Under the pieces are notes generated by a model. It searched no databases. It was not told the DNA's origin and saw only the letters and a list, made by a program, of their open reading frames with translations. Below are positions 42,410-50,712 of a stretch of 64,000 nucleotides of DNA, piece by piece. Source of the DNA: Phenylobacterium conjunctum. Lineage in GTDB: Bacteria > Pseudomonadota > Alphaproteobacteria > Caulobacterales > Caulobacteraceae. How positions within the stretch are numbered: the stretch's first letter is position 1; each line of letters opens with the position of its first letter. The position numbers and the translations under genes were made by a program. Location: positions 62,001 to 126,000 of the forward strand of contig NZ_JBHTLQ010000001.1 in the NCBI RefSeq assembly GCF_042679085.1, written 5' to 3'.

Positions 42410-43891
42410 CTAGAACGGGGCGCCGGTCCGAGCAGGGCCGGCGCCCTTTCTTTCGCGGGCCATCCGCTGGGCGGCGACAAGGTAAGGCGTCTGGACGTCC
42501 GGATAGATGGCGATCACCGCCTGCATGACCTGATTGATGTCTTCCCTGGTTCCGTAGTTGGCCATGGTCCAGTCGACCAGGGTCTGGGGCGTGTTGAACG
42601 ACAGGTCCGAGGACTCCTTCAGGAACGCCTCGCCGCCGATGGCGCTCAGAGCCATCTGCCGGCCCATGGCCTCGCCGGCCTTCTTGCCCAGGAAGCCGCC
42701 GACGAGGGGGACATTCTCCATCGCCTTCTGGCCCAGATAGTTGCCGGCCATGGAGCCGATCTGGCCGGCGGCCTTCACCTGCAGCGACTTGGTGATCCAG
42801 CCGGCCGTGACCCCGTCCGAGGTGAAGGGCGACATGTAGAGGCCGGTCACGCCTTCGATGACGCCGGACGCGGTCGGCGCGGCCGCGGCCGGGCTCGCCG
42901 CCGGCGCTGCAGCTGAGGTCGAACGTTGGGCGGGCGCGGCCGCTGCGAACAGGGCCAGCCCCACAGGCGCGGCCGCTGGCGCGGGCTTGGCGGCCGGCGC
43001 GGACTTGCCCGACGCCATGAGCCCCGCGAGGCCAAGGCTCGCCATGCCGGCTGTGGACGAGGCCGCGGGCTTGGCGGCTTCGACCTTCGCAGGCGTTGGT
43101 GTGGGTGCAGCCACCGCGACCGCCTTTGGCGCGGGCGCGGGGGCCACCGCTACGGCCTTCGCCGGCGCCGGGGCCGAAGCCGAGGCAGGTGTGGGCGGCG
43201 CAGGGGCCGCAACCTTCGCGGTGGCGATGGGCGCTGGTGTGGGAGCCGCGCCACCCGGCGCCGCCGGCAGGGTTTCGATCAGGTCATAGCCCCAAAGGAT
43301 ATCGGCCCGCGCCACCACCTTGCGGGCTTCGCGAGCGCCATCGGCGGCGATCATCTCGCCCAGCCCATCCGGACGGGGGAGGAAGTTGCGGCCTGTCGGG
43401 CCCTCGCCCTGGGTCGAGACCTGGCCGAGCCAACGGGAGCCGTCGGCGAAGGTGATGATCCCGACGCCAGAGGCCATGCACCAGGGGCCGCTGTCGCCGC
43501 GATAGCCGATGATGCTGTGGTTCTCGCCCGGCCGGCCCTTGCCGCGCTTGGCCCGCACCTCCAGGGCGACGGTCCCTGCCGGGGTGTCCTTGTCGCAGCC
43601 CTTCTGAAGGGCGCCGGCGGAGGATCCGTCGGCCATGATCGCCAGGCTGCGGTCCGGCGTGAAGGATGAGCTCAGCAGCCGGGCCCGCCATTCGCTGATC
43701 TTGGCCCGGTCGGCCGCATAGGGGTCAACCGGCGGCGGAGGCGGGGCCACGACAACCGGCGCCTTCGGAGCCGCCTTCCGACGTTGGGCCGCATCCGCGT
43801 CGTGGGGGACAGCAACCACCGCCATCACCCCTAAAACAGCCAAGCTTACTTGCGCCGTGACCTTGGCGCTGCGCTTCGCAAATCTCGCCAT
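42410..43891 (-). CDS. Large exported protein with Ala/Pro-rich middle and glycine-zipper tail
   Basis: 493 residues. An N-terminal signal or anchor (VSLAVLGVMAVVAVPHDADA) is followed by a domain at about 50-210 with a MORN-like GVGIITFADGSRWLGQV stretch and cysteines in QKGCDKD and PWCMAS. Then come about 130 residues almost only of Ala, Pro, Val and Lys. The C-terminal domain has a Gly-zipper-like GQIGSMAGNYLGQKA and VGGFLGKKAGEAMG, which often pack against membranes. No named family is recognised. It might be a cell-envelope or secretion-associated protein. It lies convergent to the TonB receptor. Confidence 0.75.
   Translation of the reverse strand: MARFAKRSAKVTAQVSLAVLGVMAVVAVPHDADAAQRRKAAPKAPVVVAPPPPPVDPYAADRAKISEWRARLLSSSFTPDRSLAIMADGSSAGALQKGCDKDTPAGTVALEVRAKRGKGRPGENHSIIGYRGDSGPWCMASGVGIITFADGSRWLGQVSTQGEGPTGRNFLPRPDGLGEMIAADGAREARKVVARADILWGYDLIETLPAAPGGAAPTPAPIATAKVAAPAPPTPASASAPAPAKAVAVAPAPAPKAVAVAAPTPTPAKVEAAKPAASSTAGMASLGLAGLMASGKSAPAAKPAPAAAPVGLALFAAAAPAQRSTSAAAPAASPAAAAPTASGVIEGVTGLYMSPFTSDGVTAGWITKSLQVKAAGQIGSMAGNYLGQKAMENVPLVGGFLGKKAGEAMGRQMALSAIGGEAFLKESSDLSFNTPQTLVDWTMANYGTREDINQVMQAVIAIYPDVQTPYLVAAQRMARERKGAGPARTGAPF
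42418..42454 (+). terminator. Terminator of the TonB receptor gene, inside the convergent gene's 3' end
   Basis: Stem GGGCGCCGGTCC / GGGCCGGCGCCC with loop GAGCA (one G-T wobble), followed by TTTCTTTC on the + strand. It encodes the last residues of the gene ending at 42410 on the other strand, so one sequence does two jobs. Confidence 0.7.
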
Positions 43892-43998
43892 GACCTTGTC
43901 CCCCTACGCGCCCGTACTTCAGGCATGTTGCACCGGCGCCGGTTTCGACGCTGAACTTGGGCCCGCGAAACGGGGGAGTTGGGGTCCAGGCCCCATGA

Positions 43999-45402
43999 TT
44001 AATCGCCGTAGACGGCGGGGTCCAGTTGGAAGGCGAGCCCTTGCCAGTCCGTCTGTCCGGCGTCGCGGCGGGCGCGGTTCTCGGCGGCGATCCGGCGGTA
44101 GAGCGCCAGCGCCTCACGGTCGTCCATCTGGGCGGTGTCCAGGTCCAGATGCTCGGCCAGAAGCTCGCAGCGGGTTGCGCGGACAACCTGCGGATCCCAG
44201 ACCGAGGCGTTCATTTCGATGTCGCCGAAGAACGACCGGCGGGCGATGTTGCATGAGCCGATGGTCATCCAGGCGTCGTCGACCAGCATCACCTTGGCGT
44301 GGACATAGACGTCGTGCCGCCGGCCTTCGGCGTCGGCTCCAGCGATCCCCACCAGGGCGAAGCGCTCATGCCGGCCGAGCGCGGCCAGCAGGTCGAACAA
44401 GGGCCGGCTCTCCGGTCGGCTCTTGGCGGCCTTCAACTCGCCATAGGCCTCGGCGGGTGTCAGGGCGACCACCTCAACCCCGCGAACCAGGGCCGCGTCC
44501 AGGGCCTGGATCACGTCCGGATCGAACACGGTCTGGTTCTCGATGTAGATCGTCCGCCGGGCGGCGGCGATGGCGCGCAGGTACTGTTCGGCGATGGACA
44601 GCTCACCTTCGGCGATCGTGTAGGGAACGTGGCCCGCGGCGGCCGCCGGGGTCGCATAGAGCCCGGCCTTGACCGTGCGCTGGATCTGCACCCGGCTGTC
44701 ACCGGCCGGCGCGGAGACCATGATCGGGAAGGCCAGGTCGGCGACGTCGCCCCAGGCGCCATCCGGAGCCGCCCGCTCGCTGGCGTCGTTCCAGCGCTGG
44801 ACGAAGTTGTGGTGCACGTCGCTGGCTGAGGGGCCGGCGACCTCGACATAGACGTCGTGGACATGGCGCTCGCCGCCCAGGATCCGGTGGCCAGGGGCGA
44901 CCACATAGTCCGGACCAAGGTTGATACCGCCGACAAAGGCGACCTCGCCCGTCTCACCTGCGTCGATCATCCAGCTCTTCTGGTGCTGGCAGTATCCCTT
45001 CTGGGCCCGATCCCAGCGCATCTTCACCGGGGAGCCCCGCTCGGCCAGCATCCGCCGCTGGTCGCCAGAGCCGGAGAAGGTCGCCTGCTCCACCCGCTGG
45101 CTCTCAGGGTTCACGCGCCAGAACAGGGCCCGCACGTCCAGGCCCCGCGCCGCCGCCCGGTCCAGCACATCGAACAGTGATCCACGTCCGTCGGGCATCA
45201 GGAAGCCTGCGTCGAGGAAGGCCACGGTGACCCAGACGCTGCGCTGGGCGGCTTCGACCGCCTCGCAGATGCGCCGGAAGGCGGGCTCGCCGTCAATCAG
45301 CGGGCGCACGCGGTTGCCGTCCCGCACCGGATAGGCGGCGCGCTCGGCCGCCGGGATGTGAAGGGCGGCGTCCAGCCCGGTCTGGCTCATCTGTTCGCTC
45401 AT
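43999..45402 (-). CDS. Phospholipase D family protein (cardiolipin synthase-like)
   Basis: 467 residues from the ATG at 45402 (GGGAG upstream). Two HKD-type motifs are visible: HQKSWMIDAGETGEVAFVGG in the first half and HAKVMLVDDAWMTIGSCNI in the second. The pair forms one active site for phosphodiester transfer or hydrolysis. No N-terminal membrane segments are present, unlike ClsA, so it is either a soluble ClsB/ClsC-like synthase or a phospholipase. Neighbouring genes do not point to a specific lipid. Confidence 0.92.
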   Translation of the reverse strand: MSEQMSQTGLDAALHIPAAERAAYPVRDGNRVRPLIDGEPAFRRICEAVEAAQRSVWVTVAFLDAGFLMPDGRGSLFDVLDRAAARGLDVRALFWRVNPESQRVEQATFSGSGDQRRMLAERGSPVKMRWDRAQKGYCQHQKSWMIDAGETGEVAFVGGINLGPDYVVAPGHRILGGERHVHDVYVEVAGPSASDVHHNFVQRWNDASERAAPDGAWGDVADLAFPIMVSAPAGDSRVQIQRTVKAGLYATPAAAAGHVPYTIAEGELSIAEQYLRAIAAARRTIYIENQTVFDPDVIQALDAALVRGVEVVALTPAEAYGELKAAKSRPESRPLFDLLAALGRHERFALVGIAGADAEGRRHDVYVHAKVMLVDDAWMTIGSCNIARRSFFGDIEMNASVWDPQVVRATRCELLAEHLDLDTAQMDDREALALYRRIAAENRARRDAGQTDWQGLAFQLDPAVYGD

Positions 45403-45529
45403 GCGCGTCTCCCAGCGTCCCGCCGCGCCCAAGGCGACGACTCGGCTGGACGTTATAGGCGCGGCTTATGTCGGAACATCCGTCGCCGCCCGAAGCGGGT
45501 TCTCTGACGGTCTACGACCAGGCCGAGCC

Positions 45530-45751
45530 TCAGGCGGGTGATCCGGCCTGATAGGCGACGGCCTCGGCGACGACGACGTAGCGGACTTCAGGGCGGGCCG
45601 GGTCGGCCAGGTGTTCTGCGCAGGCGCGGGCCGCGGCGTGGTCGTCAAAGGGACCGAAGGCGCGGGGCCAGGGCAGGTGGCCGTCGGCGGCGAAGCGGCC
45701 GCCGACCACCCAATAGCCGCTCGCCGGCCGGGTTGCGGGCTTGGGGATCAC
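45530..45751 (-). CDS. Small protein at the end of the dab operon
   Basis: 73 codons starting at a GTG (45751) that overlaps the dabA stop as GTGA, so it should be translated by coupling. The sequence contains GYWVVGGRFAADG, AFGPFDDHAAARACAEHLA and YVVVAEAVAYQ, suggesting a small alpha/beta fold of the kind that pairs two strands around a helix. No family is recognised. The tight overlap argues for a role with DabA/DabB, perhaps as a small accessory or regulatory subunit. Confidence 0.7.
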   Translation of the reverse strand: MIPKPATRPASGYWVVGGRFAADGHLPWPRAFGPFDDHAAARACAEHLADPARPEVRYVVVAEAVAYQAGSPA

Positions 45752-48180
45752 GACAGGGCCTCCCAGGCGAGGTCGCCGGCGTAGCGGTGCGTCGTGCGGC
45801 CCGCATCGTCCAGGGCGAACAGGTGGATCCATTGGTTGTCGACCAGGGTCCGGGCGCCGGGCTGTCGGGCGATCACCTGGCTCATCGCCTGCGGCGTGGT
45901 TGCGACGAAGACATTCAGCCGGACCGGCTCGTGCACAAAGCGCGTCCCGTCATGGATGGACTGCATCGGCAGGCCGGTCCGCAGGTCTCCGGCGTTGCCC
46001 TCCAGCACGCCGATCCGTCCACAGACATTGTGCAGGGTCTTGTCCCCGGCGCCGAAGGCCCGGTTATCGACAGTGGAGCCGTAGTATTGCAGGCTGATCC
46101 AGCTGGCCACGACCATGGGCGCGGTCAGGATCAGCTCCAGCACCGACAGGTCGGCGTCGGCGTGGCGGTCATAGCTGTGCAGGAAGGCGCGGCCCTCCAG
46201 GTTGCGGCCAGCGGTCAGACGCCGGGGCGCAGCGATAAAGGCCCCGGCCCGGGCGAGGCCCCATTCCGGCCGCACCTGCGACCAGTCTCGGGACCGGGCG
46301 ACCAAAGCCTCGGGGGCAGAGGGCGTCAGGCCCAGCAAGGGCGCGCGCTCGGCCCGCACCTGGGCCGAGGCCCGCGCCAGCCGCGCCTTGGCGACCACGA
46401 TGTCCGCGGCGTGGCTGGCCGGAACCTTGGCCAGGTCCAGCAACCACAGGTCGTCGGTGGTGGTGTCGTGCAGCGCCGCCAGGAACCAGGTGTCGGCGGG
46501 GATCGCCACGCCGCGAACGGCGAGGCCCTCGCGAACCTGCGGATCGTTCAGCAGGGCGGCGGCGAACCGGGCGTTGGGCGCGCCGCTATGGCCGCCACAG
46601 GCCCCGCAATCCAGACCCGCCGCATGCGGATTGTTCACGGTGCTCGACCCGTGACCGACCAGCAGCACCAGCCGCGCGAAATCCCGCGTGAGGGACATGC
46701 CCTTGAGCGCGCCGTGCGCCATGTCGATGCGGCTGGCCAAGGGGACGTGGTCCAGGTGCAGGTGGGGCTCGGGCGGGGGGACGTCATGTCCGGCGGTGGG
46801 CCGGGCGGCCTTCAGCAGCTTGGCGCCATAGGCCAGGCCGAACGCCTCCACGAACCCGAAGCAGGCGACGGCGGAGTCCTTGAAGCGCGACCAGAAGGCC
46901 TGTCCGGCCCGCCGGGACGCGGCGCCGGCGGGAGCATGCGCTTCGACGCAGACCGAGGGCTGCAGCAGCACCGGGCACTGGGCGTGGACGTGACCCTCGG
47001 CGTCGCCATAGGCCAGGGGCATGCCGAAGAAGCCCGCGAAGCCCAGGGTCTCGGCCTGCGGCCAGGCCTCTTCCAGGGCGCGGCGATAGAGCTCGGAGCG
47101 GACGTCGATGCAGAACACCGCCTGGACCTGGGGCCTAAGCGGCCGCGTGGTCTGCGGGCCGGCGGCGAGGTCGCTGACCAGGCGGGCCTGATAGCCCCGC
47201 TCGTAGGCCGCATGCAGGATGAGGTCGATGGCCAGGTCATCCTCGCCCCGCGCAGGCGCCGCAGCGGTCGAAGCCGCGAGGGCCTGGCGCCAGGCGGTGC
47301 GGAAGGCCTCGTCATCCCGCTGCCGGAACAGGGCGTAGCCCCAGATCACCCGGATCGCCAGCAGGTCCGCCAGGGCGTGGCCGTCGGCGCCGGCTTGCTC
47401 AGCCTCCCAGTCCAGCCGCCGGACATAGGCGGCCCAGCCCCGGATATCGAAGAGCGCGCGATAGAGGTACTCGCCCCAGGCCGACGGCGGGATATGGAGC
47501 GCCTCTAGCACCTGCCGGATCGCCTCAAGCGGAGGCTCGGGGAGTTCGGCGACGATGCGGGAGAGGTTCCTGACCCCCATGGCCCGGGCGTTGGCGTCGT
47601 GGCGGACATAGATCCGCCAGGCGGCCAGAAGCGGCTTGCCCCGCCAGGGCGCGGACCAGACCGCCTGGCCCTCGTCGAAATAGGCGGCGCACCACTTGGA
47701 GATCTCATCGACCATGAAGGCGGTGCGCGAGACCTGCCGGTCGCCGGCGGACAAGGTGTCCAGCACCTCGGCCACGGTGGCGATCCGGGTGGGCGAGATG
47801 GGCGCGCGGGGCGGCTGATCCAGGGCCGCGAGGATGACGTCCGGCGTCAGGCCGCGGGCGGTGTGCGGCTGCGTCGCCACGGCCAGGTCCTGCAGGCTGA
47901 TCCGCCCCGACTGCACGGCGTCGCGATAGAAGCTGCGCGGCATCAGCATCCGGGCGCCGGTCTGGCGGGCGAGGGTGCGGGCCGCCTCGTCGAAGGGCGT
48001 GTCGGCGAAGCCCAGGAAGGGATTGACCGCAACGAAGCTGGCGAGCGGCCAGACCGGTGCGATGCGCTGGCAGGCCTCGGCGATGGCGGCCGCCAGGGCG
48101 GCGTCGAGCGAACCCTGATCCGGCGCAGCGTCGAGGGGCTGGGCGGACTCCAGGGCGGACAGGTCGAGCGCGAGGGTCAT
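45748..48180 (-). CDS. dabA: DabA, catalytic subunit of the inorganic carbon accumulation system (DUF2309)
   Basis: 810 residues. The beta-carbonic-anhydrase-like zinc site is visible as Cys357 and Asp359 (VFCIDVRSE), His510 (GHGSSTVNN) and Cys525 (LDCGACGG), matching in order and spacing the residues of characterised DabA. With DabB it forms a membrane complex thought to hydrate CO2 one-way to bicarbonate, driven by a cation gradient. It overlaps dabB by ATGA. In a heterotroph the bicarbonate would serve carboxylases when CO2 is low. Confidence 0.95.
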   Translation of the reverse strand: MTLALDLSALESAQPLDAAPDQGSLDAALAAAIAEACQRIAPVWPLASFVAVNPFLGFADTPFDEAARTLARQTGARMLMPRSFYRDAVQSGRISLQDLAVATQPHTARGLTPDVILAALDQPPRAPISPTRIATVAEVLDTLSAGDRQVSRTAFMVDEISKWCAAYFDEGQAVWSAPWRGKPLLAAWRIYVRHDANARAMGVRNLSRIVAELPEPPLEAIRQVLEALHIPPSAWGEYLYRALFDIRGWAAYVRRLDWEAEQAGADGHALADLLAIRVIWGYALFRQRDDEAFRTAWRQALAASTAAAPARGEDDLAIDLILHAAYERGYQARLVSDLAAGPQTTRPLRPQVQAVFCIDVRSELYRRALEEAWPQAETLGFAGFFGMPLAYGDAEGHVHAQCPVLLQPSVCVEAHAPAGAASRRAGQAFWSRFKDSAVACFGFVEAFGLAYGAKLLKAARPTAGHDVPPPEPHLHLDHVPLASRIDMAHGALKGMSLTRDFARLVLLVGHGSSTVNNPHAAGLDCGACGGHSGAPNARFAAALLNDPQVREGLAVRGVAIPADTWFLAALHDTTTDDLWLLDLAKVPASHAADIVVAKARLARASAQVRAERAPLLGLTPSAPEALVARSRDWSQVRPEWGLARAGAFIAAPRRLTAGRNLEGRAFLHSYDRHADADLSVLELILTAPMVVASWISLQYYGSTVDNRAFGAGDKTLHNVCGRIGVLEGNAGDLRTGLPMQSIHDGTRFVHEPVRLNVFVATTPQAMSQVIARQPGARTLVDNQWIHLFALDDAGRTTHRYAGDLAWEALS

Positions 48181-49736
48181 TGGGCGGCTCCATCTTGGGC
48201 GGCGAACTTGGGCGGGGCCGGCCAGAACCGGAGCGCCCAGCGATTGGCGAGGGTGTTGAGGTAGAAGCCGTTGGCGACCACGGCGTAGGCGCGGGCCCAG
48301 CCGGTCGCGCCGTCAGCGCGGGGCAGCACCAGCTGCAGCCCGACAAGGCCGGCCATCAGGGTCAGGGCGGCGATGGAGACGCCGACCGCCAGGGTCGAGG
48401 GCGCGGGCGGCGGGGGCAGGACGCCTGCCACCAGCTGGGCGAACAGGGCCTGGGCCAGGCCGTAGCCGGCGACCGCCAGGGCGCTGGTGGCGAGGCCGGC
48501 CGCCATCATGGTGCGCGACCCGCACTCCCAGGCGTAGATCAGCACCCGCGCCAGGCCCAGGGCCAGCACCCCGGTCAGCACCAGCACGCCTGGATCCTTG
48601 GCCGGGCCAAGACCGATCCAGGCCGCCAGGCTGGCCGCTGCGCCCACGAGCAGGGGCAGGGCCAGGCCGGCGGCCAGGGGCGCGTGGCGCCGGGCGCGGG
48701 GCGTCGACCCATGAGCCGCGGCGCCCCCCGCCGACAGGAAGGCGTGGGCCTTGTAGAGCGAGTGGGCGACGATGTGCAGCAGGGCGGCGGAAAAGGCGCC
48801 CAGGCCGCATTCCAGCAGCATGAAGCCCATCTGGGCGATGGTGGAGTAGGCCAGGCCCACCTTGACCGAGGTCTGGGTGAGCAAGACCAGCGAGCCGAAG
48901 ATGGCGGTGGCGGCGCCGACCACGATCAGCAGCAACAGGGCGCCCGGCTGGGCCGCCAGCACCTCGGCGAAGCGCAGCATCAGGAAGCCGCCGGCATTGA
49001 CGACGCCGGCGTGCAGCAGGGCCGAGACCGGGGTCGGGGTCTCCATCACCTCCAGGATCCAGCCGTGGAACGGCAGCTGGGCCGAGGAGAAGACGGCGCT
49101 GAGCGCCAACAGCAGGGCCGCGAGGCTAAGGGTCGGGACGGGCAGGGCGCCGGCCCGCTCCAGGATCTGGGCGATGTCGGTCGTGCCGGTCGCCCGCCAC
49201 ATCATCACCGCGGCCAGGATCAGGCAGGCCTCGGCCAGCCGGCTCACAAGGAACCGTTTGCGGGCCGCCAGCACGGCGGCCTGGCGCTCGCCGCGGAACA
49301 GCAGCAGCCGGTTGACCGCCAGGCTCGCGCCGATCCAGCAGAGCACCAGTTGCAGGAGGTCGCCGGCCAGGACCAGGCCTTGGACCAGGCCCAGGGTCAG
49401 GCTGAGCGTGCGCAGGAACTGGGCCTGGCGAGGGTCACCGGCCAGGTAGTTGCGGCTGTAGCCCAGGACCACCCAGCCGATGAAGCCGATCAGGGCGCTC
49501 ATCACCCCGCTGAGCGGATCAAGCCGGAGCGAAAGCCCGAGCGGATCCCCGCCGACCAGGGGCAGGGTGAGCGAGCCGAAGACCAGCGGATAGGCGAGGG
49601 CGAAGGCGCCGGCGCCCAGGCCGACCAGGGCCGTGATCCGTGAAGCGCGCAGCACGCCGGGCGCGCCGCCGGGCGTCAGCGCCAGGGTGAAGTGCGCCAA
49701 GGGCGCAAGCGCCGCGAACCAGACAAGCCAGGCCAT
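48177..49736 (-). CDS. dabB: DabB, NuoL-like membrane subunit of the inorganic carbon system
   Basis: 519 residues with about 13 hydrophobic helices. It belongs to the antiporter-like proton-conducting group: SAQLPFHGWILEVMETPTPVSALLHAG is the NuoL/MrpA core signature and AHSLYKAHAFLSAGG carries the conserved Lys and His. Next to dabA it is the coupling subunit DabB rather than a NADH dehydrogenase part; no nuo genes are near. It is first in the operon, divergent from a LysR regulator across 102 bases. (Motif shown in part: residues continue beyond those needed here.). Confidence 0.93.
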   Translation of the reverse strand: MAWLVWFAALAPLAHFTLALTPGGAPGVLRASRITALVGLGAGAFALAYPLVFGSLTLPLVGGDPLGLSLRLDPLSGVMSALIGFIGWVVLGYSRNYLAGDPRQAQFLRTLSLTLGLVQGLVLAGDLLQLVLCWIGASLAVNRLLLFRGERQAAVLAARKRFLVSRLAEACLILAAVMMWRATGTTDIAQILERAGALPVPTLSLAALLLALSAVFSSAQLPFHGWILEVMETPTPVSALLHAGVVNAGGFLMLRFAEVLAAQPGALLLLIVVGAATAIFGSLVLLTQTSVKVGLAYSTIAQMGFMLLECGLGAFSAALLHIVAHSLYKAHAFLSAGGAAAHGSTPRARRHAPLAAGLALPLLVGAAASLAAWIGLGPAKDPGVLVLTGVLALGLARVLIYAWECGSRTMMAAGLATSALAVAGYGLAQALFAQLVAGVLPPPPAPSTLAVGVSIAALTLMAGLVGLQLVLPRADGATGWARAYAVVANGFYLNTLANRWALRFWPAPPKFAAQDGAAQ

Positions 49737-49795
49737 GTGTCGTCTCCGGGTGGAAGGCGACCGTGCTTCTATGCACGAGATGTTGTTCGTGGAAA

Positions 49796-49808
49796 TTCAT
49801 TGTTTGAA
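49796..49808. promoter_or_regulatory. LysR-box-like TTCA-N5-TGAA
   Basis: TTCATTGTTTGAA fits the T-N11-A rule with inverted ends. It lies midway in the divergent gap between dabB and the LysR gene, where a LysR activator would bind. Confidence 0.5.
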
Positions 49809-49818
49809 CGCGTCTGTT

Positions 49819-49836
49819 CGCTTTTATATAAAAGCG
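49819..49836. promoter_or_regulatory. Perfect 18-bp palindrome CGCTTTTATATAAAAGCG
   Basis: Ends 2 bases before the LysR start codon. It contains TATATAA and could be both a -10 region and an operator. It leaves almost no room for a ribosome site, so the LysR message may be leaderless or start within the palindrome. Confidence 0.5.
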
Positions 49837-49838
49837 AT

Positions 49839-50708
49839 ATGTCCCAGCTGAACTACAACCACCTGCGGTACTTCTGGGTGATCGCCCATGAGGGCGGTCT
49901 GGCGCGGGCGGCCGAGCGGCTGAACGTCGCCCCCTCGGCCCTGTCGGTTCAGCTGCAGAAGCTCGAGGCCCAGATCGGCCACGCCCTGTTCGAGCGGGTG
50001 GGGAAGCGGCTCAAGCTGACCGAGGCGGGCCGGGTGGCGCTCGACTATGCCGATACCGTGTTCAAGACCGGCGAGGAGTTGCTGAACACCCTGCGCGGCC
50101 GGCCGGACCTGGACCGCAAGGCGGTGCGGATCGGCGCCCTGCCCACCATGTCGCGGAACTTCCAGCTGGAGTTCCTGCGCCCCCTGGTCGGCCGCAACGA
50201 TGTGGAGCTGGTGGTCCGCTCGGGCTCCCTACGGGAACTGCTGCAGGAGCTGGAGGCCCAGGTGCTGGACATCGTCCTGGCCAACAGCCCGGCGCCCAGC
50301 GACGCCCGATCCTCCCTCCGCAGCCATCTGCTGGACCAGACGCCGGTCAGCATCGTTGGGCGGCCAGAGCTTGGCGGCTTCCGGTTTCCGCAGGATCTGG
50401 CGACCACGCCGATCCTGTTGCCCAGCCTCGGCAGCGAGATGCGCCAGGCCTTCGACCAGCTGGTCGACCTCGCCGGCGTGCGGCCGTTGATCATGGCGGA
50501 GGTGGACGACATGGCCATGCTGCGCCTGCTGGCGCGGGAGCGGCAGGCTGTCGCCCTGGCTCCGCCCATCGTCGTGCGCGACGAACTGAACGCCGGGGTG
50601 CTGGTCGAACTGCACCGCATCGAGCGGCTGGCCGAACGCTTCTACGCCATCGTCCAGAACCGGCGGTTCCCCAATCCTCTGTTGGGCGCGCTGCTGCCGG
50701 CTCGGTGA
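49839..50708 (+). CDS. LysR family regulator divergent from dabBA
   Basis: 289 residues from the ATG at 49839. The N-terminal winged helix-turn-helix (HLRYFWVIAHEGGLARAAER...SALSVQLQKLE) resembles NhaR-type LysR proteins. The C-terminal part is the usual effector-binding fold. Head-to-head placement with dabB and a T-N11-A box between them suggest it controls the carbon-accumulation operon, as LysR proteins such as CbbR and CcmR do for other CO2 systems. The proposed start leaves no clear ribosome site because a palindrome abuts it. Confidence 0.92.
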   Translation: MSQLNYNHLRYFWVIAHEGGLARAAERLNVAPSALSVQLQKLEAQIGHALFERVGKRLKLTEAGRVALDYADTVFKTGEELLNTLRGRPDLDRKAVRIGALPTMSRNFQLEFLRPLVGRNDVELVVRSGSLRELLQELEAQVLDIVLANSPAPSDARSSLRSHLLDQTPVSIVGRPELGGFRFPQDLATTPILLPSLGSEMRQAFDQLVDLAGVRPLIMAEVDDMAMLRLLARERQAVALAPPIVVRDELNAGVLVELHRIERLAERFYAIVQNRRFPNPLLGALLPAR

Positions 50709-50712
50709 CGGT

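Noticed and set aside
45468..45551. 27-codon frame starting MSEHPSPPEAG
   Set aside because: Too short to judge, without a ribosome site, and its end overlaps the 73-codon gene on the other strand.
48057..49643. Long plus-strand open frame opposite dabB
   Set aside because: Gln/Gly/Arg-rich translation without domains, whereas the minus strand encodes a clear NuoL-like membrane protein.
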